Of a DNA stretch of 64,000 nucleotides, positions 24,836 to 33,005 are shown one piece after another. This stretch comes from Staphylococcus shinii (GTDB taxonomy: Bacteria > Bacillota > Bacilli > Staphylococcales > Staphylococcaceae), in the NCBI RefSeq assembly GCF_017583065.1, contig NZ_JAGEVL010000010.1, positions 33,778 through 97,777 of the forward strand. Reading direction: 5' to 3'. Every line of letters begins with the position of its first letter. Position 1 is the stretch's first letter. Under the pieces are notes generated by a model that saw only the letters and a list, made by a program, of their open reading frames with translations, was not told where the DNA came from and made no database searches. The position numbers were made by a program, and so were the translations under genes.

Positions 24836-25762
24836 ATGGCAAAAACTTATATTTTCGGACATAAAAATCCAGATACAGACGCAATTTCATCTGCTATTAT
24901 CATGGCAGATTTCGAACAACAAACAGGTAACACTGAAGCTACTGCATACCGTTTAGGCGAAGTAGGACCTGAAACACAATATGCTTTAGATCATTTTAAT
25001 GTAACTGCACCAGCGTTACTTAATGATGATTTATCCGATCAAAAAGTAATATTAGTAGACCATAATGAATTCCAACAAAGTGCTGATTCAATTAATGGTG
25101 CTACAATTCACCATGTGGTCGATCATCACAGAATTTCTAACTTTGAAACGGCAGCACCATTATACTATCGTTCTGAACCAGTTGGTTGTACAGCTACAAT
25201 TTTATACAAAATGTATCAAGAACGCGGTTTTGAAATCAAACCAGAAATTGCTGGTTTAATGGTATCAGCAATTATCTCAGATAGCCTATTATTTAAATCA
25301 CCTACTTGTACAGAAGAAGATGTAAAAGCAGCTGAAGCCTTAAAATCAATTGCTGGCGTTGACTTAGAAACTTATGGTTTAGAAATGTTAAAAGCTGGTG
25401 CTTCTACTAAAGAAAAATCAGCAACAGATATTTTAACTATGGACGCGAAGTCATTCAACATGGGAGACTATGTAACGCGTATTGCACAAGTTAACACTGT
25501 TGATATTGATGAAGTATTTGCACGTCAGGAAGAATTAGAAAAAGAAATGTTAGAAGTAAGCGCTAATGAAAAGTATGATTTATTTGTATTAGTTGTTACA
25601 GACATTATTAACAGCGACTCTAAAATCTTAGTAGTTGGTGCTGAAAAAGATAAAGTTGGCGTTGCTTTCGATGTAGAGCTTGATAACAATACTGCATTCT
25701 TACCTGGTGTTGTATCTCGTAAAAAACAAGTGGTTCCACAAATCACAGACGCTTTAAATTAA
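24836..25762 (+). CDS. ppaC: Manganese-dependent inorganic pyrophosphatase
   Basis: A 308-residue family II pyrophosphatase (DHH superfamily). Metal-binding motifs: FGHKNPDTDAISSA (residues 7-20) and VVDHHRISNF (about 96-105); the C-terminal DHHA2 domain ends near GVVSRKKQVVPQ. It hydrolyses PPi made in biosynthesis, driving NAD, nucleotide and aminoacyl-tRNA formation. The ribosome-binding site is AAGGAG. The length is normal. Confidence 0.97.
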   Translation: MAKTYIFGHKNPDTDAISSAIIMADFEQQTGNTEATAYRLGEVGPETQYALDHFNVTAPALLNDDLSDQKVILVDHNEFQQSADSINGATIHHVVDHHRISNFETAAPLYYRSEPVGCTATILYKMYQERGFEIKPEIAGLMVSAIISDSLLFKSPTCTEEDVKAAEALKSIAGVDLETYGLEMLKAGASTKEKSATDILTMDAKSFNMGDYVTRIAQVNTVDIDEVFARQEELEKEMLEVSANEKYDLFVLVVTDIINSDSKILVVGAEKDKVGVAFDVELDNNTAFLPGVVSRKKQVVPQITDALN

Positions 25763-25832
25763 TCAAATGCCTTAAAACTAATACAGTTTTAAAGGGAGTT
25801 AAATTAAATATTTAGATTTTAAAATTCATTAT

Positions 25833-25864
25833 ACTGGAGCATAGTTCATATGTTCCAGTTTTTT
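25833..25864 (+). terminator. Terminator after ppaC
   Basis: ACTGGAGCATA / TATGTTCCAGT stem followed by TTTTTT. Confidence 0.85.
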
Positions 25865-25911
25865 ATCACTTGTACCTACGAAACGCATTTACCTTACTAG
25901 GAGGAATATAT

Positions 25912-27291
25912 TTGAATTCAATAGAGCAAACTTTCCACAATAGTACTCAATATTTTAAAACACACGTAACTAAAGATCTAAAATTCAGAAGAAAGCAACT
26001 TAAATTTTTGAGTAAAAGTATCAAAAATCATGAAGACGCCTTATTAGAGGCATTTCAAAAAGATTTAGGTAAGAATAAAGTTGAAGCTTATGCTACAGAA
26101 ATTGGTTTCACTTTAAAAAATATTAAAAATGCTCGTAAAGAACTCAAAAATTGGGCTAAAAGAAAACAAGTTAATACGCCTATTTATATGTTTCCAACTA
26201 AAAGCTATATCATAAAAGAGCCTTATGGCACAGTTTTAATAATTGGACCCTTTAATTATCCTTTCCAATTATTGATTGAGCCACTTATTGGTGCTATAGC
26301 AGCTGGAAATACTGCCATACTCAAACCTTCTGAATTTACGCCACATGTTTCAGAAGTTATTAAACATATAATCGAAGATGTATTCGATCCTGAATATATT
26401 AGTATTTGTGAAGGTGATGCTGAAACCACGCAATCATTAATCCAATTGCCATTTGACTATATCTTTTTCACGGGTAGCGAACAAGTTGGTAAAATTGTGT
26501 ATCAGGCAGCAAGTAAAAATTTAACTCCTGTCACATTAGAACTCGGTGGTAAATCTCCAGTAATTGTTGATGAAACAGCAAATATTAAAGTCGCAAGTGA
26601 ACGTATCAGTTTTGGTAAATTTACAAATGCTGGTCAAACTTGTGTTGCTCCTGACTATATACTTGTGAATCGTAAAGTGAAAGATGAATTAATTGCTGCA
26701 CTTAAAAAAACAATTACAGAGTTTTATGGTAATAACATTCAAGAAAGTCCTGATTTTGGACGTATTGTAAACCATAAACACTTTAATCGTTTAGATAATT
26801 TATTAAAGGTTCATCATGCTGAGATTGCCTTTGGTGGTGAATCAACAGCAGAAGAAAGGTACATCGCTCCTACACTGTTAGATGGGATTACTTTTAATGC
26901 TAAAATAATGAGAGACGAAATTTTCGGTCCCATTTTACCAATTATTACCTATGATGATTTCGATGAAGCTATTGATTTAATACGTTCCAAACCTAAACCA
27001 TTAAGCTTATATTTGTTTAGTGAAGATGAAAATGCAACAGAGCGTGTATTAAACGAAATATCATTCGGTGGCGGCGCAATTAACGATACATTAATGCAAT
27101 TAGCAAATTCAAACTTACCATTTGGTGGTGTTGGTGCCTCTGGCATTGGCCAATATCATGGTAAATACAGTTTCGACACATTTAGTCATGATAAATCATA
27201 TATTTTCAAATCAACTCGACTTGAATCTAGTTTATTGTTTCCTCCGTATAAAGGGAAATTTAAATATATTAAAACTTTCTTTAATAAGTAA
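25912..27291 (+). CDS. aldH: NAD(P)-dependent aldehyde dehydrogenase
   Basis: A 459-residue class 3-like aldehyde dehydrogenase. The catalytic glutamate is in LELGGKSPVI, the nucleophilic cysteine in FTNAGQTCVAPDY, and the cofactor-binding region is IIGPFNYPFQL...AAGNTAILKPSE. The C terminus (PPYKGKFKYIKTF) resembles the membrane-associated forms. The frame opens at 25870, but AGGAGG at 25899-25904 sets the start at the TTG at 25912, giving the length of the S. aureus AldH homologue. The aldehyde it acts on is not known. Confidence 0.88.
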   Translation: MNSIEQTFHNSTQYFKTHVTKDLKFRRKQLKFLSKSIKNHEDALLEAFQKDLGKNKVEAYATEIGFTLKNIKNARKELKNWAKRKQVNTPIYMFPTKSYIIKEPYGTVLIIGPFNYPFQLLIEPLIGAIAAGNTAILKPSEFTPHVSEVIKHIIEDVFDPEYISICEGDAETTQSLIQLPFDYIFFTGSEQVGKIVYQAASKNLTPVTLELGGKSPVIVDETANIKVASERISFGKFTNAGQTCVAPDYILVNRKVKDELIAALKKTITEFYGNNIQESPDFGRIVNHKHFNRLDNLLKVHHAEIAFGGESTAEERYIAPTLLDGITFNAKIMRDEIFGPILPIITYDDFDEAIDLIRSKPKPLSLYLFSEDENATERVLNEISFGGGAINDTLMQLANSNLPFGGVGASGIGQYHGKYSFDTFSHDKSYIFKSTRLESSLLFPPYKGKFKYIKTFFNK

Positions 27292-27314
27292 TTTTATTTA
27301 TAAAAGTTCTATAG

Positions 27315-27360
27315 CAAAAAAATTGCGCCTCCCAATACATTTGGGATAGGCGCAATTTTT
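27315..27360. terminator. Bidirectional terminator between aldH and the lactonase gene
   Basis: AAAAAATTGCGCCT / AGGCGCAATTTTTT with an inner CCCAA / TTGGG stem, between convergent genes. Confidence 0.92.
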
Positions 27361-27391
27361 TAGTATTAAGTTGTTTAATAAACTTGTGAGT

Positions 27392-28432
27392 TTACGTTTC
27401 TTTTAAAAATTGTACACAAACACCTTCAGGCGCAGTGTGTTTATCGTCAACTTTTTCTAGTTCACCAGTTACTTTATCACGTCTAAATACAGTAAGCGCA
27501 TAATCACCTTCTTGATGTGCGCACACTAAGTAATCGTCTGAATCAGTAATATTAAAATCACGTGGAAACTCACCGCCACTTGATACAATATCCACTAATG
27601 AAATCATATCGCCTTCATCAGCTACTTTGAAAATAGCAATACTATCGTGACCTCTATTACTAATGTATAAGAATTTTTGATCTTTTGATAACCTTACTGC
27701 CGCTAATTTTGTATCACCTTCAAAATTTTCTGGAATCGTCAAATGACGTTCTATTTCTGTGAATTTGCCATCTTCATATTTTACTGTACTTACAATATTT
27801 GATATTTCATGAACTACATAGGCATATTTACCATTTTCATGGAAAGTAATATGTCTTGGGCCATCGCCTGGTTCAAAATCAAACACAGCATATTCACTGT
27901 ATCCTTCGTCACCAAATTCATATGTCACAAGTTTATCCGTACCTAAGTCCATCGCCACTACATATTTTTTATCTGGTGTTACATCCATAAAATGAATATG
28001 CGCATGATCTTGTCGCTCTGATGGACCCGTTGGAAAATCATGTGCTAACTCCTGTATAAGTCGAACAATTTCGCCTGTTTGTGGGTTTGCTTCATATAAA
28101 CGTGCTAACCCTGCGCCATAAACAGTTTCAAAAACATATTTACCATCTGGTGATACTGCAACATAACAACCAGTTCCAGCTGTTGACGCTAAGCATTTAT
28201 TAATAAGACTTAACTTCCCGTCTTCTTCTATTTTAAGGCTAGCGATACCACAATTGTCACCTTCTCTATTTATTGCATATAAAAATGAATTATGTTGATT
28301 TAAATAAGTTGACGCTTCTAGTTCATACCCAGTTTCAACTTCAGTTATTTTTCCTGTTTGTTCATCAAGTTGGAAACGGTAGACCCCTTTACCTTCTTTT
28401 TTTGTATAAGTACCGATATAACCTATCGTCAT
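27392..28432 (-). CDS. Lactonase family protein, probable 6-phosphogluconolactonase
   Basis: A 346-residue seven-bladed beta-propeller of the YbhE/Pgl type (cycloisomerase-2 family). Repeated blade motifs are visible, such as [46 protein letters not shown] and [22 protein letters not shown]. The His/Asp-rich segment near residues 140-150 is the usual active-site area. It would hydrolyse 6-phosphogluconolactone between glucose-6-phosphate dehydrogenase and 6-phosphogluconate dehydrogenase. The gene ends 223 bp from the left end of the mobile island that carries those two enzymes, so chromosome and island together give the whole route. Confidence 0.82.
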   Translation of the reverse strand: MTIGYIGTYTKKEGKGVYRFQLDEQTGKITEVETGYELEASTYLNQHNSFLYAINREGDNCGIASLKIEEDGKLSLINKCLASTAGTGCYVAVSPDGKYVFETVYGAGLARLYEANPQTGEIVRLIQELAHDFPTGPSERQDHAHIHFMDVTPDKKYVVAMDLGTDKLVTYEFGDEGYSEYAVFDFEPGDGPRHITFHENGKYAYVVHEISNIVSTVKYEDGKFTEIERHLTIPENFEGDTKLAAVRLSKDQKFLYISNRGHDSIAIFKVADEGDMISLVDIVSSGGEFPRDFNITDSDDYLVCAHQEGDYALTVFRRDKVTGELEKVDDKHTAPEGVCVQFLKET

Positions 28433-28508
28433 TATGAAAACCCCTCCATGTTATGATAGTTTCATTTTAATAGAGATTTATTACAAATACAATATAATGA
28501 ATTATTAC

Positions 28509-28537
28509 TTCACTTAAACGAACGTATGTTCTATAAT
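28509..28537 (+). promoter_or_regulatory. LexA-box promoter of the interrupted yolD-like gene
   Basis: A TTCACT -35, a 17-bp spacer and a TATAAT -10 are visible. The spacer holds CGAACGTATGTTC (from 28519), and with the next base this is a 13-of-14-style match to the Gram-positive SOS box GAAC-N4-GTTC. LexA bound here would block RNA polymerase. The gene it drives is broken by the island after 36 codons. Confidence 0.78.
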
Positions 28538-28555
28538 GATTATTGAGGTGATAAA

Positions 28556-28663
28556 ATGATTCCGAAAGAATTTAAGGACGAAACTGATTATAGAAATATA
28601 CCTAGAGAGTATTTAAATCCAAATATACCTAAAGGCCGAGGCATGGTTAAATGGCAACCATTC
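28556..28663 (+). pseudogene. YolD-like protein, 5' fragment split by the island
   Basis: The first 36 codons of a YolD-like family protein (KDETDYRNIPREYLNP, then KGRGMVKWQPF). After the phenylalanine codon at 28661-28663 the reading frame enters foreign AT-rich DNA and stops at 28747. The missing part (ATLPEQFETIQQYL onward) resumes in the same frame at 46759. Together they give a 136-residue protein collinear with the intact 132-residue paralogue at 41222-41620. YolD-like proteins are often linked to DNA-damage genes and Y-family polymerases, consistent with the LexA box upstream. Confidence 0.9.
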
Positions 28664-28674
28664 ATTATATATAC
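28656..28674. other. Left end of the island and att core
   Basis: The 8-bp core AACCATTC at 28656-28663 recurs at 46751-46758. Immediately inside the island is A followed by TTATATATAC (28665-28674), the inverted partner of GTATATATAA at the right end. Confidence 0.85.
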
Positions 28675-28707
28675 TATCTTTTTTAAAAAGCTATTATATC
28701 CAATAAA

Positions 28708-28728
28708 TGTACATAATTTATATGTACA
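28708..28728. repeat. Palindrome near the left island end
   Basis: TGTACATA / TATGTACA, perfect 8-bp arms with a 5-nt spacer. It is the first of two adjacent palindromes between the left end and adh. Possible recombinase accessory site or operator. Confidence 0.6.
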
Positions 28729-28731
28729 ATG

Positions 28732-28762
28732 TGTATGTTTATATTGAACATATAAACATACA
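28732..28762. repeat. Second palindrome upstream of adh
   Basis: TGTATGTTTATA / TATAAACATACA, perfect 12-bp arms around TTGAACA, starting 3 bp after the previous palindrome and about 90 bp before the adh start. No T-run follows, so a terminator is unlikely. Confidence 0.65.
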
Positions 28763-28851
28763 TTTTCTCAAAAAAGAATAATAAATCAATTCACTCTTCT
28801 AAGTTTACATTGTAATACCAAGGGTAAATTTACTAAAGGAGGGTGATTTAA

Positions 28852-30006
28852 ATGAAAGCAGTTACCTATCAAGGTCATAAAAATATGGAAGTTCGTGAAG
28901 TAAATGATCCAATAATAGAAGAGTCAACAGATGCAATTATAAGGATAACAGCTTCAGGTATATGTGGTTCTGATTTACATCTTTATCACCAAGGCGATTT
29001 ATTTATGGATCCAGGTTTTGTTATTGGCCATGAGCCAATGGGGATTGTAGAGGAAGTAGGAAAAGACGTTAATACCCTAAAAAAGGGTGACAGAGTGGTT
29101 ATACCTTTTAACATAGGTTGTGGCGATTGTTTCTATTGTAATAACGAAATGGAGTCTCAGTGTGATAATTCTAATCCATCACCAGCAAGCTGGAAAATGG
29201 ATAATGGTGGACTTTTCGGTTTTGGTAATGCCATGCACGGAAACCACTGGGGTGGTCAAGCAGAGTATTTAAGAGTTCCATTTGCTGATTTCTCCTCTTT
29301 CAAGGTTCCAGATAGTGAATTGAAAGATGAACAAGTATTATTTTTATCTGACGTGGTCCCAACAGCTTATTGGAGTGTCGAACACGCAGGTGTTAAATCA
29401 GGTGATACTGTAATTGTGCTAGGCTGTGGCCCAATCGGTCTAATGGCACAAAAATTTGCCAAATTACAAGGGGCTGAACGTGTAATTGCTATTGATAATG
29501 TAGAACATAGATTAGATCACGCAAAAAAATATAATGATGTTGAGGTCTATAATTTTTCAAACGAAGATAATATAGGAAAACTACTACATGAAACAACAAG
29601 TGGTGGTGCAGATGTTGTTGTAGATTGTGTTGGAATGGATGGTCAAGTAGTTCAAGATGAACCAGAGCTTAGTCCAAATTCATCACAAAGAGGTAATATC
29701 AGTCCAATTATCACGGCAGCTGAGTCAGTAAGAAAATTTGGAACAATACAACTAACTGGTATCTATGGTACTCCAGCTGATAATTACCCATTAGACTTGA
29801 TATTTAATAGAAATGTTCAAGTGAAAAGTGGTCAAGCACCCGTTATTCATCAGATGCCAAAGCTATATGATATGATTAAAAATGAGGTCTTTGATCCAAC
29901 AGAAATTATAACTCATACAATGCCTTTAGAAGATGTAAAAGAAGCTTATGATATTTTTGATCAGAAAAAAGATAATAATATTAAAGTAATTCTAAAACCA
30001 CAATAG
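28852..30006 (+). CDS. Zinc-dependent alcohol/formaldehyde dehydrogenase
   Basis: A 384-residue medium-chain dehydrogenase. The catalytic zinc ligands are in ASGICGSDLH and GHEPMG, the four-cysteine structural zinc site is CGDCFYCNNEMESQC (about residues 91-105), and the nucleotide-binding fold is VIVLGCGPIGLMAQKFAKLQGA. The length and the insert PASWKMDNGGLFGFGNAMHG resemble glutathione-independent formaldehyde dehydrogenase-like proteins, which oxidise or dismutate small aldehydes with NAD+. AAAGGAGGG precedes the ATG. It is the leftmost cargo gene, convergent with hxlR. The formaldehyde link is inferred from family and context; short-chain alcohols are possible substrates. Confidence 0.85.
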   Translation: MKAVTYQGHKNMEVREVNDPIIEESTDAIIRITASGICGSDLHLYHQGDLFMDPGFVIGHEPMGIVEEVGKDVNTLKKGDRVVIPFNIGCGDCFYCNNEMESQCDNSNPSPASWKMDNGGLFGFGNAMHGNHWGGQAEYLRVPFADFSSFKVPDSELKDEQVLFLSDVVPTAYWSVEHAGVKSGDTVIVLGCGPIGLMAQKFAKLQGAERVIAIDNVEHRLDHAKKYNDVEVYNFSNEDNIGKLLHETTSGGADVVVDCVGMDGQVVQDEPELSPNSSQRGNISPIITAAESVRKFGTIQLTGIYGTPADNYPLDLIFNRNVQVKSGQAPVIHQMPKLYDMIKNEVFDPTEIITHTMPLEDVKEAYDIFDQKKDNNIKVILKPQ

Positions 30007-30020
30007 TGATTAAATTAGAT

Positions 30021-30066
30021 AAAAAAGTCTCTACACTGATTATAAAATCATTGTAGAGGCTTTTTT
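30021..30066. terminator. Bidirectional terminator between adh and hxlR
   Basis: AAAAAAGTCTCTACA / TGTAGAGGCTTTTTT with a 16-nt loop and flanking A and T runs. Confidence 0.9.
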
Positions 30067-30095
30067 GAAAGCACAATTTTAAATGCAAACAAGAT

Positions 30096-30434
30096 TTATT
30101 TAGAAATTTCCTCTAGAAATTCATCTCCCCAATCACAAATTGCATATACTACTTTATCAAGTGTTTTTCCAATATCAGATAATTTATATTCAACTTTTGG
30201 CGGAACCACTGGATATACGATTCTTTCAATAATTTTATCATTTTCTAATTCTCTGAGTTGTCTAATGAGCATTCTTTGATTAATTTCAGGCAGTAATTTT
30301 TCAAACTCATTAAGTCGTAATACTTCTGATTGTAACAGATGATATATGATAGGTATTTTCCATTTTCCCCCAATAACAGATAACGCTAAATCTTTGGATG
30401 TATAAAACTCCTTATTGTTATATTCAATTAACAT
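30096..30434 (-). CDS. HxlR-family winged-helix regulator
   Basis: A 112-residue MarR-like winged-helix protein of the HxlR family (LSVIGGKWKIPIIYHLLQ, then LPEINQRMLIRQLRELENDKIIERIVYPVVPPKVEYKLS). In Bacillus subtilis, HxlR activates hxlAB in response to formaldehyde. By memory of that protein, its sensor cysteine in the F-N-C-E-K segment corresponds to threonine here (F-Y-T-S-K), while the lysine is kept. The only cysteine is near residue 102 (AICDWG). The longer frame begins with GTG at 30485, but AAGGAGGG sets the ATG at 30434. The upstream region shares a 14-bp sequence with the hps upstream region, so it is the likely regulator of the island's formaldehyde genes. Confidence 0.88.
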   Translation of the reverse strand: MLIEYNNKEFYTSKDLALSVIGGKWKIPIIYHLLQSEVLRLNEFEKLLPEINQRMLIRQLRELENDKIIERIVYPVVPPKVEYKLSDIGKTLDKVVYAICDWGDEFLEEISK

Positions 30435-30456
30435 TTTATCCCTCCTTATAGACTTT

Positions 30457-30484
30457 TTTGTCAGTATTGTTATTAATGATAACA
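30457..30484. promoter_or_regulatory. Probable HxlR operator upstream of hxlR
   Basis: TTTGTCAGTATTGT (30457-30470), also found exactly at 37624-37637 before hps. It runs into the inverted repeat TGTTAT-TAATG-ATAACA (30468-30484). The position just upstream of the hxlR ribosome-binding site suggests autoregulation. Confidence 0.6.
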
Positions 30485-30609
30485 CAATGATTTTATGAAA
30501 AGAAACATATTTTTATAATTATTGATATCTCTATAATAAAACTATATTATTTCAAAGTCTTTCATATACTGAAATAGAAAACAATTTTCATAATTCGCTA
30601 TAAAAAAAG

Positions 30610-30643
30610 AGTTGAATGAGTAATAATATGTACTCATTCAACT
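30610..30643 (-). terminator. Terminator after the uvrA-like gene
   Basis: AGTTGAATGAGTA / TACTCATTCAACT, perfect 13-bp arms and an 8-nt loop, followed on the minus strand by TCTTTTTTT. Confidence 0.93.
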
Positions 30644-30652
30644 ACCTTACTT

Positions 30653-32911
30653 CTACTCTTTTATATAACGTTTCAAATGTTTAGATGTCAATGTTTCTTT
30701 ACTATCAATAAACGTTTCAGGCGTCCCACTAAATTGGACTTTTCCTCCTTCTAACCCAGGCCCTGGACCAACATCTATAATCCAGTCTGCCTCACACATA
30801 ATCGATAAATTATGTTCAATTAAAATAACGGTATTATTTTGTTCAATCAAGTCATCGAAACATTTCATCAGCACAGGAATATCAGATTCATGTAACCCTG
30901 TCGTAGGTTCATCAAATATAAAAATACTATCTTTTACATTTTCATCTAAATGTTGTCCTAATTTCACACGTTGTATCTCTCCACCTGATAAAGTTGATAA
31001 CGGTTGCCCAAGCGTCATATAATTTAATCCTGTTTTGCTAATAGACTGTAATTTAGACTTAATACCTGTCTCTGTATCAAAAAAAGTTATACCTTCATCG
31101 ACTGTTAAATCAAGAAAATCAGCAATCGAGTATCCATTTATTGTAGCGTTTAATACTTCTTGTTTATAACGCTTTCCATGACAAACTTCACATATTTGTG
31201 AAAAGTCACCCATAAAAGCAAGTTCTGTCTTAATATAACCTTTTCCAGCACAATTTGGGCAAGCTCCTTTTGAATTATAACTAAACATAGATTTATTTAA
31301 ACCGGTTTCTTTACTGAAAAAGTTTCTTACACTATCAAAAACTCCTAGATACGTTAACAAATTAGATCTGTTAGATCCTTGAACTGCTTTTTGATCCATA
31401 AAAATTGCGTTATCATTCTCTGCAAACCCCGCCTTAATAAGTGAGCTTTTTCCTGAACCAGCTACACCTGTTAAAACTGTTAATACATTTTTAGGTACAG
31501 ACGTTGTAACATTATACAAATTATTCTGATTAACTGGTCCAATGTCATAAAAGTTATTTGCTTCACGTACATTACTTTTCAGATAATGTTTGCCACCTAA
31601 TGTGTTACCTGTTGAAGTATTTGAAGACAGTAATTCTTTATAAGTCCCCTTAAATGTAACTTCACCACCATTTTTGCCTGAACTTGGGCCCATATCAATG
31701 ATATAATCACCTTCTTTGATTACATCAGGGTCGTGCTCTACAATTAATACTGTATTTCCCTTTTCTTTTAAAGACTTCAAAATTTCATTTATTTTAGCTA
31801 TATCTTCTGGATGCAAGCCAACACTTGGTTCATCTATAATATAAATTAAATCAGATAATGGACTATTTAAATGACGAATTAACTTAAGTCGTTGTGCTTC
31901 ACCACCTGATAAAGATGTTGTTACACGATTAAGCGTTAAATAACTTAATCCAATATAATCGAGTGCTTCTAACTGTTTTCGAAGTGGATTAATGATAAAT
32001 TTAGCTGTTGGATCTTCTAGTTTATTAAGAAATTCTAAATTTTCTTTAATCGTCATTTGTGTGAAATCAGAAATATTTTTTTTCATAATTTTAGAACTTA
32101 ATATTTTTGAGTTTAAGCGTTGTCCTTTACAGGTAGGGCAAATTTTATTAGTTACTACACTTTTAAGATGTTTGGCGTAACGTTTTTTGTTAAATTCTTT
32201 ATCACCTAAAAATATTCTACTAAATCTGGGAATTAAGCCTACATATTTTGCAGATTTACGCCACTCATCTGGTGGATTTTTTAATGTCATTGGTTCTTGA
32301 TACAAAAATAAATCTAATTCATCTTTTGTATAATTCTTTAATTTTTTATCATTATCAAATAAACCGCTATCACGATAAGCCTTACCGCGTTCTTTATCTG
32401 GACCAAAAGAAGGAAAATCAATCGCTCCTTCATTTAGAGATTTGTTCCAATCTAATAATTTATCTAGATTAATATCCTCAATGTATCCTAATCCTTCACA
32501 TGTTTCACACATACCGTTAGGACTATTAAATGAATATGCATCTGAATAACCAACGAAAGGTTCACCTATTCTTGACCAAAGTAATCTAACTGTTGCATAT
32601 ATATCTGATACTGTACCTACTGTAGATCGAGAATTGCCATTGAATCTCTTTTGACTAATTGTCATTGCTACAGGAAGATTTTTAATTTCTTTTACTTTTG
32701 GTTTGGGTTGTTGATTTAAATGAAATTGAATGTAACTAGAGTAGCTTTCATTTAAAAGTTGTTCAGATTCTGCAGCAATAGTATTAAACACTAACGAAGA
32801 TTTACCTGAACCAGAACGACCTGTAAACACGGTTACCAAATGCTTAGGTATACTTAAATCAATGTTTTTTAAATTATTTTGTGAAGCACCTATAATATTA
32901 ATATCATTCAT
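30653..32911 (-). CDS. UvrA-like ABC ATPase (short paralogue)
   Basis: A 752-residue protein with two ABC modules. The first Walker A is GRSGSGKSSLVFNT (about 31-44) and the second GVAGSGKSSLIKAG. Zinc modules CETCEGLGY, CPTCKGQRL, CPNCAGKGY and CEVCHGKRY are present, with ABC signatures SLSGGEAQRLKL and TLSGGEIQRVKLG. It is about 200 residues shorter than housekeeping UvrA (about 940), as in the UvrA2/class III paralogues, which lack most of the UvrB-binding region and are tied to DNA-damage or drug tolerance. Its place among formaldehyde genes suggests help with formaldehyde adducts or crosslinks, but self-resistance to a DNA-binding compound is equally possible. Confidence 0.85.
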   Translation of the reverse strand: MNDINIIGASQNNLKNIDLSIPKHLVTVFTGRSGSGKSSLVFNTIAAESEQLLNESYSSYIQFHLNQQPKPKVKEIKNLPVAMTISQKRFNGNSRSTVGTVSDIYATVRLLWSRIGEPFVGYSDAYSFNSPNGMCETCEGLGYIEDINLDKLLDWNKSLNEGAIDFPSFGPDKERGKAYRDSGLFDNDKKLKNYTKDELDLFLYQEPMTLKNPPDEWRKSAKYVGLIPRFSRIFLGDKEFNKKRYAKHLKSVVTNKICPTCKGQRLNSKILSSKIMKKNISDFTQMTIKENLEFLNKLEDPTAKFIINPLRKQLEALDYIGLSYLTLNRVTTSLSGGEAQRLKLIRHLNSPLSDLIYIIDEPSVGLHPEDIAKINEILKSLKEKGNTVLIVEHDPDVIKEGDYIIDMGPSSGKNGGEVTFKGTYKELLSSNTSTGNTLGGKHYLKSNVREANNFYDIGPVNQNNLYNVTTSVPKNVLTVLTGVAGSGKSSLIKAGFAENDNAIFMDQKAVQGSNRSNLLTYLGVFDSVRNFFSKETGLNKSMFSYNSKGACPNCAGKGYIKTELAFMGDFSQICEVCHGKRYKQEVLNATINGYSIADFLDLTVDEGITFFDTETGIKSKLQSISKTGLNYMTLGQPLSTLSGGEIQRVKLGQHLDENVKDSIFIFDEPTTGLHESDIPVLMKCFDDLIEQNNTVILIEHNLSIMCEADWIIDVGPGPGLEGGKVQFSGTPETFIDSKETLTSKHLKRYIKE

Positions 32912-33005
32912 TAATTGTCCTCCCTTATAACCATTGTAATGTTAATTATTTCATATTAATTGAAACTTCACTACTTAAAAGAACAGCAAAATTTATTAGT
33001 CGAGA

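Noticed and set aside
28556..28747. A 63-residue small gene before adh
   Set aside because: Only its first 36 codons are a YolD-like protein; the rest is read into the island end by accident. It is the 5' half of a split gene.
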